Shown: positions 34,543 to 43,811, counted from the stretch's first letter. The stretch is 64,000 nucleotides of DNA from Coleofasciculus sp937127375 (GCA_040218875.1 JAVJQP010000049.1), one strand, 5' to 3'. Program-made: numbers and translations. The notes: a model not told the origin generated them from the sequence alone.

Positions 34543-34558
34543 GGGCTGCTGAATAAGT
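34539..34558 (+). repeat. TTAGGGGCTGCTGAATAAGT repeat, copy 2, carries a stop codon
   Basis: Identical over 20 bp to the copies at 16682 and 44068. Its TAG is the stop of the secreted-protein gene. It continues CTTGTGGTGGGGAG, akin to the other copies. Confidence 0.9.
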
Positions 34559-34573
34559 CTTGTGGTGGGGAGA

Positions 34574-34893
34574 GGCAATAGGCAATAGGCAATAGGCAAT
34601 AGTTTCAACTCTCTGTTGAGGTGAAATTGGGCGCTTAGGTCAGCTTGCAATCCCAGGATGAAAAAGGGTGGTAGAGATACCGTAGGGTGGGCATTGCCGA
34701 CCAGCCTTAAGTCAGGTATTAGTGAGCAAGATGCTCAATGTAGCGAGCAAGATGCTCAATGTAGCGAGCAAGATGCTCGCACTACAGCAAGGATTTCACC
34801 ATTATCACCATTATTGACATTAAGGTTTAAATGCCGAACAGCTTATGACGAATGACAAATGACAAATGACCAATGACCAATGACCAATGACAA
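34574..34893. repeat. Repeat-rich spacer: AATAGGC heptads, 21-bp units, ATGACNA heptads
   Basis: About 34574-34601 has tandem CAATAGG units. 34723-34785 has three 21-bp units, GAGCAAGATGCTCAATGTAGC, each with the mini-palindrome GAGCA/TGCTC. 34845-34893 has seven ATGACGA/ATGACAA/ATGACCA heptads. A GTAGGGTGGGCATTGCC motif lies at 34682. No gene is seen. Confidence 0.85.
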
Positions 34894-34910
34894 TCCCTAC
34901 TTTCTCCCAC

Positions 34911-36308
34911 CTATAGAACCAGTTGTTCAATCGCATCTGCCTCAGTTGGTAAAGCGGCGGTGAGGACTTCACTACCTTCCGGAGTGACTAAAACATCATT
35001 CTCAATCCGAATCCCGCGCACATCAGCAAACTCAGCTAAACGATTCCAATTAACCACATCTTGATACTTGGCGCGTCGTTCTGGATCGTTTAAAATAGCT
35101 GGAACTTGATAGAATCCCGGTTCAATCGTCACTAGCATTCCCGATTGTAATGGTCGATCTAATCGCAGAAATCCTAAACCAAAGCGATCGCTTCTCACTC
35201 GCCCCTCTTGATACCCCGCTAAATCCCCTAAATCTTCCATATCATGCACATCTAAACCCAGCAAATGCCCAACGCCATGAGGAAAGAATAACGCATGAGC
35301 ATCTTGTTCCACTAAATCTGATACCTGTCCCCGCAGAATCCCCAAATCCACTAATCCTTGAGTCAGGGTGGCGGCGGCTAACAGATGAATGTCGCGATAT
35401 TCGACACCGGGATGAATTTTCTCAATACAAGCGTTATGGGCGGCTAAAACAGTATCGTAAATATCGCGCTGCGTCGAAGAAAACGTTCCGGTTACAGGGA
35501 AGGTACGAGTCACATCAGCTGCCCATCCTCTCTGGGTTTCCGCCCCCACATCTGCCAACAGTAAATCTCCCGGTTGCAAGGGATGATGATACTGTTCATT
35601 GTGCAACACTTCTCCATGAACCGTGACAATACTGCCATAAGCACAACTCATGTTGTGGGCAAGAATCATCCCTTCCATCGCCCCACGGATTGTGGCTTCG
35701 TAGAGGCATTCCGTTGCTACATCTCTACCCCCGATTGCCTGCATTCCCACTTTATGGGCAGCTACCGTCACGGCGGCGGCTTTACGTAACTCGGATAATG
35801 CCTCCGCGTCGTGGCACAGTCGCAAGGATACAATCGCTTTGGCTAAGTCTCGGTCAATTCCTTCGGGGGCGTTGGCGGGGGCGACGAATCGATTTAACAG
35901 TTGTTCTTGCTGCTGATACGTCGCCATATCTTGCACCGCAACAGTTGCAGCATTGGTTGTCCGCGAGGCTAATTCTGCGAAGGGAAACGCCGCATCAGCA
36001 CCAATTTTTTGGGCAATTTCCTCTCGTTTGGGCATTTCACCATGCCAAAGGGTACTGGCTGGCGAGGGTTCATCCAGAAACAGTTCCAACCTGCCATCGT
36101 TGAGATAAATGGCGGCACCCTCCAGAGGTAAACCCGCAAAGTAGAGAAAATGACTACTGGCGCGAAATGGAAACGGATTCGCCGGAAAGTTGCGCGGGCA
36201 AGATTGTCCCGCCCAGAGAATGACGGGAAAATCGATAAGCTGGGCGAGACGAACTCGGCGATCGCGCAGGGTTGTGGCTAGGCTATCGTAGTTTGGCTGA
36301 CTTTCCAT
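34911..36308 (-). CDS. Aminopeptidase P-type M24B peptidase
   Basis: A metallopeptidase that removes N-terminal residues before proline. It has the N-terminal creatinase-like domain (residues 1-170) and the pita-bread domain. The dinuclear metal ligands are all visible: Asp in LLADVGAE, Asp in AADVTRTFPV, His in FPHGVGHLLG, Glu in TIEPGFY and Glu in IRIENDVLV. The start ATG at 36308 (MESQPNYDSL) is preferred over 36344. The length of about 465 matches long AmpP forms. It is a single gene. Confidence 0.94.
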   Translation of the reverse strand: MESQPNYDSLATTLRDRRVRLAQLIDFPVILWAGQSCPRNFPANPFPFRASSHFLYFAGLPLEGAAIYLNDGRLELFLDEPSPASTLWHGEMPKREEIAQKIGADAAFPFAELASRTTNAATVAVQDMATYQQQEQLLNRFVAPANAPEGIDRDLAKAIVSLRLCHDAEALSELRKAAAVTVAAHKVGMQAIGGRDVATECLYEATIRGAMEGMILAHNMSCAYGSIVTVHGEVLHNEQYHHPLQPGDLLLADVGAETQRGWAADVTRTFPVTGTFSSTQRDIYDTVLAAHNACIEKIHPGVEYRDIHLLAAATLTQGLVDLGILRGQVSDLVEQDAHALFFPHGVGHLLGLDVHDMEDLGDLAGYQEGRVRSDRFGLGFLRLDRPLQSGMLVTIEPGFYQVPAILNDPERRAKYQDVVNWNRLAEFADVRGIRIENDVLVTPEGSEVLTAALPTEADAIEQLVL

Positions 36309-36454
36309 TAACAGTGGTGTTAACCCATCACTGTATGATAACAAAACTGTTATATTTTAGACGTCCAACCTGTAACTTGGAGGTGAGAGCCTGCTACTTT
36401 TTTATCCTATGAGTCAAAACTGTTGGTGTATATAAGTAAAATTCGCATCTGAGA

Positions 36455-36721
36455 TTATTCAGGATCATCATCAGCAGTGGTGTCTATCCCTTCCGCTTCA
36501 TACCGTTTTTCTGCCTCCGTTTTTTCTTCAGCAACGTCTTGATCAGCATCTATGACTGAATCGTTCTCAGTTGCCTGATTTTCTTCTTGTGGTGTGGATT
36601 CACTGATAGGTTTTACCAGTCCACAGGAGGTCATCGTTAAACTGCCCATCATCAGCAGTAAGGTTAATGATGCGAGAGACTTCCAAAGGGGTTTTCTCGT
36701 GTTGGGTTTTCCTGAAAACAT
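36455..36721 (-). CDS. Small acidic lipoprotein
   Basis: An 88-residue protein with a basic N-terminus, a hydrophobic stretch (SLASLTLLLMMGSLTMTSC) and a lipobox ending at Cys33 (TMTS-CG), so it is probably lipid-anchored. The mature part is short and very acidic (SVIDADQDVAEEKTEAEKRY, then TTADDDPE), with no domain I recognise. It is likely exposed in the periplasm. The start ATG at 36721 fits the signal. Confidence 0.75.
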   Translation of the reverse strand: MFSGKPNTRKPLWKSLASLTLLLMMGSLTMTSCGLVKPISESTPQEENQATENDSVIDADQDVAEEKTEAEKRYEAEGIDTTADDDPE

Positions 36722-37098
36722 GAGTCAGCCTTGAATTTTAGTCATCCATTTAGTTTTAAGGGACGCTCAAGCGACTCAAAAAGTTTCGTTAATATCTTGT
36801 GTTTGGGTTAACTTATTTTTATTTTAAAACCGAAAAATATATTTGAATCAAAGCGTAATTGATTGAGTGAATTTAGCTCTGTTCAAGACTTACGCTGCCA
36901 CATATTTACAGCAGATTTCAGGTCGATGAGGTAAAGCCTCAAGCAAGATCCCCGACTTCTTGGAGAAGTCGGGGATCTGTCTGTGTACCTAACTTACTTG
37001 TAACCTCTTCTCTTTCGGAGGGGAGACTTTCGGAGGGGAGAAGGGGAATCAGAACTATCCCTGACAGACTGGCTGATTTCAATCGATCAAAATTGACC
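36722..37098. other. Spacer with hairpin and CTTTCGGAGGGGAGA repeat
   Basis: Apart from the hairpin at 36946, it has a short direct repeat of TTTCGGAGGGGAGA (about 37012-37041). No gene is visible in this part. Confidence 0.45.
36946..36978. repeat. Perfect 15-bp hairpin
   Basis: AGATCCCCGACTTCT (36946-36960), a TGG loop, then its exact complement (36964-36978). It lies in the 380-bp spacer between the lipoprotein and the 46-codon gene. No T-run follows on either strand, so it is a repeat-type palindrome or mRNA-stabilising hairpin rather than a clear terminator. Confidence 0.7.
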
Positions 37099-37239
37099 CT
37101 AACCTCGTGTCATTTTGATATGATCCATAATCTGTTGCTTTCTCGAATCTGAAGTCATCGAAAAGCCTCGCTGAGGAATGGTGATCGAGCGCTTGATGTG
37201 TTCCATTATTCGCTGTTTCCGTTGGTCTGAGTTAGCCAT
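37099..37239 (-). CDS. 46-residue protein with an internal duplicated RKQxIMxHIK motif
   Basis: The frame ATG (37239) to TAG (37099) codes MANSDQRKQRIMEHIKRS, a linker ITIPQRGFS, then MTSDSRKQQIMDHIKMTRG. Two 12-residue blocks align (D-x-R-K-Q-x-I-M-x-H-I-K), joined by about 14 residues, and the changes between them are mostly conservative at protein level. That pattern argues for selection on the peptide. It is basic and helical, perhaps nucleic-acid binding. There is no clear Shine-Dalgarno. It is divergent from sfsA, 79 bp before that gene's ATG. I do not recognise the family. Confidence 0.6.
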   Translation of the reverse strand: MANSDQRKQRIMEHIKRSITIPQRGFSMTSDSRKQQIMDHIKMTRG

Positions 37240-37285
37240 GTTGAGTCCATTGAATGTTACTGTATGTTAAGTTATTTTAATATAT

Positions 37286-38059
37286 TTGTTAAGTAATGTG
37301 AACAGTTCCCAAAAATTAATGGACGATCGCTCCGATTGGATTTACAGCTACCCACCGCTAGAGACGGGGACATTGCTCAGACGCTACAAGCGGTTCTTTG
37401 CCGATATTCAGCTTACATCAGGGGAAACCATTGTCGCCCACTGTCCGAATACGGGTCCAATGACAGGGGTTTCCACCCCTGGAAGTTTAGTTCAGGTATC
37501 CCGTAGTGATAACCCCAAGCGCAAATTAGCCTACACCTGGGAGATGATCCAAGTCAATGACACCCAACCAACTTGGGTGGGGATTAATACAGCCCTACCC
37601 AATCGGGTGATGAAGATCATCCTGGAAAAAAGGCTGATTCCGGAATTAGCCAATCGCTACAGCCAAATTCGCCCCGAAGTGGTTTATGGCGCAAATCGGA
37701 AAAGTCGGGTCGATTTTTTACTGACGGGGGAGAATGACGCGCCTCCCATCTATTTGGAAATCAAAAATACGACTTGGGCGCAGGGAACCTTAGCCTTATT
37801 TCCCGACACCGTAACCACACGGGGACAAAAGCACCTGCAAGAACTCCAGCAGTTATTGCCCCAAGCCAAGGCAATCATGCTTTATTTTATCAATCGGGGG
37901 GACTGCGATCGCTTCAGTCCGGGTGATAGTACTGACCCCGTTTATGGAAAACTCTTGCGAGAAGGGGTTCTCCAGGGACTTGAGGTGTTACCCTGTCGTT
38001 TTGACATTACTCCCCAAGGGATTCGTTATTTAGGGTTAGCCGAGTTTCTTGTTGATTAG
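37286..38059 (+). CDS. sfsA: SfsA DNA-binding/nuclease-like protein
   Basis: A homolog of E. coli SfsA (sugar fermentation stimulation protein), which has an OB-like N-terminal part and a PD-(D/E)XK nuclease-like core. Motifs are LLRRYKRFFADI, VAHCPNTGPMTGV, SRVDFLL with Asp, and YLEIKNTTWA with the ExK pair. The C-terminus GLEVLPCRFDITPQGI is standard. The ATG at 37319 (MDDRSDWIYSYPPLE) is a better start than the TTG at 37286. The physiological role remains unclear across bacteria. Confidence 0.94.
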   Translation: MLSNVNSSQKLMDDRSDWIYSYPPLETGTLLRRYKRFFADIQLTSGETIVAHCPNTGPMTGVSTPGSLVQVSRSDNPKRKLAYTWEMIQVNDTQPTWVGINTALPNRVMKIILEKRLIPELANRYSQIRPEVVYGANRKSRVDFLLTGENDAPPIYLEIKNTTWAQGTLALFPDTVTTRGQKHLQELQQLLPQAKAIMLYFINRGDCDRFSPGDSTDPVYGKLLREGVLQGLEVLPCRFDITPQGIRYLGLAEFLVD

Positions 38060-38070
38060 AGATGATTTAA

Positions 38071-39009
38071 TTACCCGCCTTTTCTATTGTCTTGTAACCA
38101 AGCCGATACTTCCTCTAAATCGTTAAAATCTAAAATAGCATCACCTAGACCTTCTAATTCTTCAACAGACAAGTTTTGAATCTGATTAATGATTGCTGGC
38201 GGAATTGACCCAAACTGACGCTCCAGCAAACGTAATGTCCATCGGATTCCTTCTTCTACTCGTCCTTCTACTCGTCCTTCTACTCGTCCCTCCTGCTTTG
38301 CCTTAACAATAAATCCCCGTTGATCTTCAAGGAATACTTCTCGCTTACGTATTTTTTCTAATTCCTCTACACTTAAATTCGCTTGGTTAGCAATATTCAT
38401 GGCTTTCTCGAGTTCGGGTACCTGTCTAAACGTGGGTGGAATGACTTCCAAGCTGGGAGCGTCTTTAATAAAGTAAATCCATTTATCGGTTAAATTGTCT
38501 AACTGCTCAAGCTTTTTATTGAATTTGGGTAATTCCACAAAAATTAGTTCGATTTCTGGATCGGTATAGTCAAATAATTCCTGTTTTTCCTTTAAGCCAA
38601 AACGAGTCAGGAACCGCTGAGTCTGGTCAAAGAGTTGGAAATCCGTTATCGTTAAGGCGATCGCGGGTTTAAGATGGGAGTATCCTTCCCCATATTTTAA
38701 TTGATTAGCATAGGTTTTGGTCAGGTTATAAATGACACGCTTTTCAAAAGATGCTACGTTCAGCACCTGCATTTCGATTAACACCGTTGAGCCGTTATCC
38801 AGGACAGCTCTGACATCCAGATAGCTGTCTTTTAAATCGACAACATCTCCAGGATTGTACGGGTCAATGATTTCTAAATCCTGAATCACCGGATTGGCAT
38901 TATAGATTAAAGCGTTTAAAAAGCTAATCAAGATATCTTTGCTGTCCTTCGAGCCAAATATTTTTTTGAAGGCAAAATCAGTTTTCGGGCTAATAAATAT
39001 AAAACTCAT
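38071..39009 (-). CDS. Rpn family recombination-promoting nuclease with DUF4351 tail
   Basis: A PD-(D/E)XK transposase-like protein (Rpn/DUF1703-type). The N-terminus FISPKTDFAFKKIFG is diagnostic. The nuclease residues are Asp in SYLDVRAVL and the E-x-Q pair in VLIEMQVLN. The C-terminal domain LLERQFGSIPPAIINQIQNL and ALEDL-like text is DUF4351. Between them a run of EGRV tetrapeptides comes from 12-bp DNA repeats at about 38254-38290. Such proteins are multicopy in cyanobacteria. It converges with sfsA, only 11 bp away. Confidence 0.93.
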   Translation of the reverse strand: MSFIFISPKTDFAFKKIFGSKDSKDILISFLNALIYNANPVIQDLEIIDPYNPGDVVDLKDSYLDVRAVLDNGSTVLIEMQVLNVASFEKRVIYNLTKTYANQLKYGEGYSHLKPAIALTITDFQLFDQTQRFLTRFGLKEKQELFDYTDPEIELIFVELPKFNKKLEQLDNLTDKWIYFIKDAPSLEVIPPTFRQVPELEKAMNIANQANLSVEELEKIRKREVFLEDQRGFIVKAKQEGRVEGRVEGRVEEGIRWTLRLLERQFGSIPPAIINQIQNLSVEELEGLGDAILDFNDLEEVSAWLQDNRKGG

Positions 39010-39278
39010 AATTTATCGCTGGCTTGCTAAAATGATATTAGACAATGTTGGGAGAATTCTCTAAGTCTTGCCGATACAGTTCCCTGTTCCCCGTTTCCTC
39101 AAGGTCGGGTGACACGGGAGAATGTTAAATATGGACTCTAAGCATGAACTTTTTCGTCCCAATTCGCTTCAACGGTAATGTGAGCTGATCACGCATGAGC
39201 CAAGACATCTGTAATAAATATGACTAAACTGAGAGTTAAAAGACCCATTGACAATTTTCGCACTATAATTTTCGCACT

Positions 39279-40736
39279 ATGGGGATCGGGAGGATCAACT
39301 TGAGCAAGCATTTAACACCATCTGTGGCAGGTTTAACCCTATTCGCCTTTTTTGCCGTAACCGCACCGCTTCCGGGAATGGCGCAAGTCCCCACATTTTC
39401 GCCGCTTGCACCCACGACGGTTACGAATCCACCACCAGACTTACCCTATACCCTCGGATCAGGCGATCGCGTGGGCGTAACCATCTTTGATGTTCCCGAA
39501 TACAGTGGAGACTACCAGGTTTTAGTCGATGGAACCCTCAATTTACCCGTTGCTGGCAGTATCCCTGTGGAAGGATTAACCATCAACGCGGCTAGTGAAC
39601 GGATTTCTCAGCGATATGCTCCCTATGTCAGACGCCCTTTAGTCACCTTAACCCTGATTGATGCTCGCCCCCTAAAAATTGCCGTCGCCGGGGAAGTCAA
39701 TCGTCCAGGTTCCTACAGCGTAACCCTGAACGAAGGGCAACAATTTCCCACCGTGACTCAAGTGGTTCAGCTTGCTGGCGGAATTAGTCGCTCGGCTGAT
39801 GTGCGAAATGTGCAAATTCGCCGTCTGACTAACTCAGATACCCGACAAACCTATACAATTAATCTCTGGGAGTTATTGCAAAATAGCGATCTCGCTCAAG
39901 ATGTGACCTTGAGAGATGGTGATGAAATCTTTATCCCCACCACCACCGGAATTGACCCCCTAGAAAGCCGTCAACTGGCAACCGCGAGTTTTTCGCCAGA
40001 GGCGGTTAAGCCAATTAAAGTTGCCGTAGTCGGGGAAGTGGTGCGTCCGGGTCCTTATACCGTTACCGCCGCCACATCGGGAGCGGCTACGGCTGACCAG
40101 GCTGGTGGCGGCGGTGGTAACAATACAGAACCGCCAACAGTGACCCAGGCAATTCAAGTGGCGGGAGGTATTACTCAATCTGCCGATATTCGTAACGTTG
40201 AAGTGCGACGCACCACCAGAGATGGCTCTGAGCAACTGATCGTTGTCAATCTCTGGGAACTCCTGCAAGAGGGTGATCTCTCTGAAGATGTGATTCTGCA
40301 ACAGGGAGACACGATTAGAGTCCCGGAAGCCGAAACTCTAACCGCTTCAGAAGCTACAAAATTGGCATCAGCGAGCTTTTCGGCGGCAATTATCAATGTC
40401 AATGTAGTGGGAGAAGTCGAGAAACCGGGTACAGTATCAATCCCAGCGAACGCCCCCTTAAATCAAGCCCTGCTAGCATCTGGCGGATTTGATAATCGCC
40501 GCGCCCGCAAGAGTTCTGTAGAGTTGATTCGTCTGCAACCCAACGGTACCGTTAAAAAACGGGAAATCGATGTGGATTTTACGGCTGATGTTAACGATGA
40601 AAGCAATCCGCCATTGCGCCCTAATGATGTGATTATCGTCAGACGTTCCGGTTTGACCCGCGTCACGGATACATTGGGTACAATTGTCAGTCCGCTTGGT
40701 AGCGTGTTCTCCGTGTTTAGATTTTTTGGATTCTAG
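39279..40736 (+). CDS. Wza-like polysaccharide export protein with SLBB domains
   Basis: An outer-membrane or periplasmic exporter component for exopolysaccharide. A signal peptide covers about residues 15-35 (VAGLTLFAFFAVTAPLPGMA). The Poly_export domain is YTLGSGDRVGVTIFDVPEYSGDYQV to PLVTLTLIDARP. It is followed by three SLBB-type domains, each starting with a (V)GEV-x-RPG strand: IAVAGEVNRPGSY, VAVVGEVVRPGPY and VNVVGEVEKPGTV. The second contains a Gly-rich loop (ADQAGGGGGNN). No lipobox Cys is seen, unlike E. coli Wza. The Wzc-like kinase follows 273 bp later, the usual pairing. Confidence 0.94.
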   Translation: MGIGRINLSKHLTPSVAGLTLFAFFAVTAPLPGMAQVPTFSPLAPTTVTNPPPDLPYTLGSGDRVGVTIFDVPEYSGDYQVLVDGTLNLPVAGSIPVEGLTINAASERISQRYAPYVRRPLVTLTLIDARPLKIAVAGEVNRPGSYSVTLNEGQQFPTVTQVVQLAGGISRSADVRNVQIRRLTNSDTRQTYTINLWELLQNSDLAQDVTLRDGDEIFIPTTTGIDPLESRQLATASFSPEAVKPIKVAVVGEVVRPGPYTVTAATSGAATADQAGGGGGNNTEPPTVTQAIQVAGGITQSADIRNVEVRRTTRDGSEQLIVVNLWELLQEGDLSEDVILQQGDTIRVPEAETLTASEATKLASASFSAAIINVNVVGEVEKPGTVSIPANAPLNQALLASGGFDNRRARKSSVELIRLQPNGTVKKREIDVDFTADVNDESNPPLRPNDVIIVRRSGLTRVTDTLGTIVSPLGSVFSVFRFFGF

Positions 40737-40762
40737 AGCGTTGGCTGGCGTAATAGCCGTTA

Positions 40763-40790
40763 GTAGAGACGTTGCATGCAACGTCTCTAC
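40763..40790. repeat. 28-bp perfect palindrome GTAGAGACGTTGCA/TGCAACGTCTCTAC
   Basis: A perfect 28-bp palindrome between the wza-like and wzc-like genes. Its CGTCTCTAC arm is shared with the repeats at 1504, 27481 and 60541. Confidence 0.85.
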
Positions 40791-41009
40791 AGAAAAGAGG
40801 GATATTGTCGCTTCTGTTACCGTTTTTGAGGAATTTCAGTCGATAATTGGATGACTGAATCAGTATGTCAGTATTTTAGGAGAGATAGGGAATCAAGGGT
40901 TGATTGTTGATGGCTGATTCCCTACTCCGATCAAATTTGTAAATTTCAGCGGTATTCGTGACGATTTTGAGCCAACCTGATACACAATTAAACAAGGTAA
41001 AATGATTTT

Positions 41010-43409
41010 TTGACGAACGCGCTCAATCCACGCAGAAGGAGTAGGGGGAAGATGGAAATCGGTCAGATTCAGCCACCATTATCGCCTAATGGTAATGGAA
41101 AACACCCGCAGTATGCACCACCGATGGTCTACCGGACGCCACCTCCGGAACCCGAACCGGATGAATGGACATTGCGACAGTTGGTCAACGTCATTCGGCG
41201 TCGGGCGTTAGTGATTGCTGGAGTCGCGATCGCAGTAACCTCGGGGATCAGTTTTTGGACGTTGAATCAGACACCGAAGTATGAAAGCAAGTTTCAACTG
41301 TTGGTCGAACCCGTCACGGAAGAAGGAGACTTAGACAAACTCACAGAAGTGGTGGGTGGCGGTGATGGACGGAATTCCACACTGGATTATGATACCCAGA
41401 TTCAGGTGTTACGCTCTCCTCAGCTAATGGAGGCTATTGTCCAAGAGATCCACAAGCATTATCCTGAGGTCAGTTACGAGTCCTTAATGACTCAGCTAAT
41501 TGTCAGCCGACTGGGGGACACCAAGATTCTGGAAGGGCGTTATCGGGATACTGAACCCGAACGAGTGCGGCGGGTTTTACATGAAGTGGCTCGAGGCTAT
41601 CTACGCTACTCCTTACAAGAGCGACAACTGAACCTGAAACAGGGAATTCAGTTTGTGGATGACCAGTTACCCGTGCTGCGCGATCGCGTGAATAAGCTGC
41701 AAGGACAACTGCAAGCCTTTCGCCAACAACACAACCTCCTCGACCCGGAAATTCAAGCTCAAGAGTTATCTCAACGGGTGAGTGCGATTGAACAGCAGCA
41801 GTTACAAACTCAGGTTGAGTATCAAGAAACGCGATCGCTTTATAATACCCTCTTACAGCAGTTGGGATTATCACCCCAGCAAGCCATTGCCACTGTAACC
41901 CTCAGTGAAGCCCCACGCTACCAACAGTTACTCAACCAACTCGCGGAACTTGAATCCCAGATCGCCCTAGAATCGGCGCGGTTTACGCCCCAAAGTCCCA
42001 CGATGCAAGCCTTGCGCCAGAAACGGGATAATCTATTACCCTTACTTAACAAAGAATCCCAAAACGTATTGGGCGCAAGCCTGAGCGAGGCTGGGGTGTC
42101 CGGTGCTTCCCCCAATTCGATTCGCACAAACTTGACCCAGCAACTGGTGCAAGCGACTAATCAACTGCAAGTCTTGCAAGTCAAACAAAGTGCGATCGCG
42201 CGATCGGCTCAACTGCTCAACCTCCAGGTTAAACAAATTCCCGTCATCGCCCGCCGCTACACAGATTTCCAGCGAGAACTCCAAGTCGCTACCGATAGCT
42301 TAAATCGCTTTCTGGCGGTGCGGGAAAATCTGGAAATTGAAGCCGCCCAGAAAGCCTTACCTTGGCAAATTATATTAAAGCCAGAAGTCCCCCAAGTCCC
42401 CGTGTGGCCCAATACCCAGCGCAATATCACATTAGGTGCGATCGCGGGATTATTGTTAGGTTTGGGCGTGGCGTTGCTGATCGAACGTTTGGATAATGTC
42501 TTCCATTCTCCCGATGAACTCAAAGACTTGACCAAACTTCCCTTACTCGGCATTATCCCCTACCAAAAACAACTCAAACAACAGATGATGTCTACGGCAA
42601 ACTTAACCCAGGTGGCATCAGCTTCCCCTTCCGCCAATGGTGAAAAATCTCGCCGCTCATCCCGAAGCTACAACGCTTCTCCCTTCTTAGAATCATTCCG
42701 TTCGCTCCAGACGAATATTCGGTTTCTGGGTAGCGATACACCCGTTCACTCCATTATTATTAGTTCAGCTACCCCCTCAGAAGGAAAATCTACTGTTTCC
42801 GTCCACCTCGCCCAAGCCGCCGCCGCCATGGGTCAACGAGTATTGCTGGTGGATGCGGACTTACGACGCCCTCAGGTTCATCACTATTTGAACCTAGACA
42901 ACCAGGTGGGCTTAAGTAACGTCATTGCCACGGGATTAACGGCGAAACAAGCAATCCAGCGCCTCCCCATGTGGGATCGGTTGTATGTCCTCACCGCCGG
43001 ACAAGTCCCCCCTGATCCCAGTCGGCTGCTCTGTTCCAAGAAGATGCAACATTTGATGGAACAATTTCATGCGGTTTTTGATTTAGTGATTTACGATACA
43101 CCACCCGTGTTAGGACTAGCTGATGGTCGTCTCTTGGCGGCTCACGCTGATGGTGTGATGATGGTAGTGGGCTTGGGTAAGAGCGATCGCTCGGCATTAA
43201 TGCAAGCCCTAGATGGTATGAGAATCTCTAACGCTACCGTGTTAGGAGTGGTTGCCAATGGTGTTAAAGGGTATACCACCCGGTCTTACTACTACTATCA
43301 CAATCACTATGGAACCGAATCCGATATCCTCAAAGCCAAACAGCTCTTGATGAAACGGATGGAGGAAAATATCCAGCCGGATGACGAAAACCAGAAGGAT
43401 AACCAATGA
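41010..43409 (+). CDS. Wzc-like polysaccharide co-polymerase / tyrosine autokinase
   Basis: It controls chain length and export of surface polysaccharide. The Wzz domain begins TLRQLVNVIRRRALVIAGVAIAV (first membrane helix at about residues 66-88). A long coiled coil follows (residues 195-450), and the second helix is ITLGAIAGLLLGLGVALLIE. The BY-kinase has Walker A SSATPSEGKSTVSV, Walker A' LLVDADLRRP and Walker B LVIYDTPPVLGLADG. The C-terminus carries the autophosphorylated Tyr cluster SYYYYHNHYG. The start may be the TTG at 41010 (MTNALNP) or the ATG at 41052 (MEIGQIQPP). It pairs with the exporter upstream. Confidence 0.95.
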   Translation: MTNALNPRRRSRGKMEIGQIQPPLSPNGNGKHPQYAPPMVYRTPPPEPEPDEWTLRQLVNVIRRRALVIAGVAIAVTSGISFWTLNQTPKYESKFQLLVEPVTEEGDLDKLTEVVGGGDGRNSTLDYDTQIQVLRSPQLMEAIVQEIHKHYPEVSYESLMTQLIVSRLGDTKILEGRYRDTEPERVRRVLHEVARGYLRYSLQERQLNLKQGIQFVDDQLPVLRDRVNKLQGQLQAFRQQHNLLDPEIQAQELSQRVSAIEQQQLQTQVEYQETRSLYNTLLQQLGLSPQQAIATVTLSEAPRYQQLLNQLAELESQIALESARFTPQSPTMQALRQKRDNLLPLLNKESQNVLGASLSEAGVSGASPNSIRTNLTQQLVQATNQLQVLQVKQSAIARSAQLLNLQVKQIPVIARRYTDFQRELQVATDSLNRFLAVRENLEIEAAQKALPWQIILKPEVPQVPVWPNTQRNITLGAIAGLLLGLGVALLIERLDNVFHSPDELKDLTKLPLLGIIPYQKQLKQQMMSTANLTQVASASPSANGEKSRRSSRSYNASPFLESFRSLQTNIRFLGSDTPVHSIIISSATPSEGKSTVSVHLAQAAAAMGQRVLLVDADLRRPQVHHYLNLDNQVGLSNVIATGLTAKQAIQRLPMWDRLYVLTAGQVPPDPSRLLCSKKMQHLMEQFHAVFDLVIYDTPPVLGLADGRLLAAHADGVMMVVGLGKSDRSALMQALDGMRISNATVLGVVANGVKGYTTRSYYYYHNHYGTESDILKAKQLLMKRMEENIQPDDENQKDNQ

Positions 43410-43486
43410 AAAAGGTTTAACGTTCACTTCGTTCGTCAGGAATGGCGTCTGTGTCTGACTTTTCACGCCATCTAGAAAAATCTATT

Positions 43487-43650
43487 CCCCCTCCCGTCCC
43501 CCTTATAGATCCCCCTCCCGTCCCCCTTTTAGATCCCCCTTCCGTCCCCCTTATAGATCCCCCTTCCGTCCCCCTTATAGATCCCCCTTCCGTCCCCCTT
43601 ATAGATCCCCCTTCCGTCCCCCTTATAGATCCCCCTTCCGTCCCCCTTCA
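43487..43650 (+). repeat. 24-bp tandem repeat, six full units and one partial
   Basis: The unit is CCCCCTTCCGTCCCCCTTAT plus AGAT. It starts at 43487 and recurs every 24 bp to 43630, with a partial seventh unit. The period is a multiple of 3, so all units share one frame. The final CCCCCTTCAAAAGGGGG can fold back. Confidence 0.97.
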
Positions 43651-43811
43651 AAAGGGGGAGACCAAAGGATGCTTCGCTTTTTGTTCCATGGGGGAAGCCA
43701 GCAGATGCTTCGCTTTTTTGGCACGGAAGGGGGAGAATTCAAAGCCTCTCTCCTCGCAGGAGAGAGGTTTGGAGAGAGGTTTTCCAGATCCCGACCAAAA
43801 GTAAGGTCTGT

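Noticed and set aside
34658..34855. 65-codon plus-strand frame with SEQDAQC repeats
   Set aside because: It is a translation of the 21-bp tandem units in a repeat-rich spacer.
36946..36978. Hairpin as a rho-independent terminator
   Set aside because: No T-run on either strand and it is over 200 bp from the nearest gene ends; listed as a repeat instead.
43442..43804. 120-codon frame over the 24-bp array as a Pro-rich protein gene
   Set aside because: No ribosome site, start inside a dispersed repeat, and low complexity; kept only as an observation.
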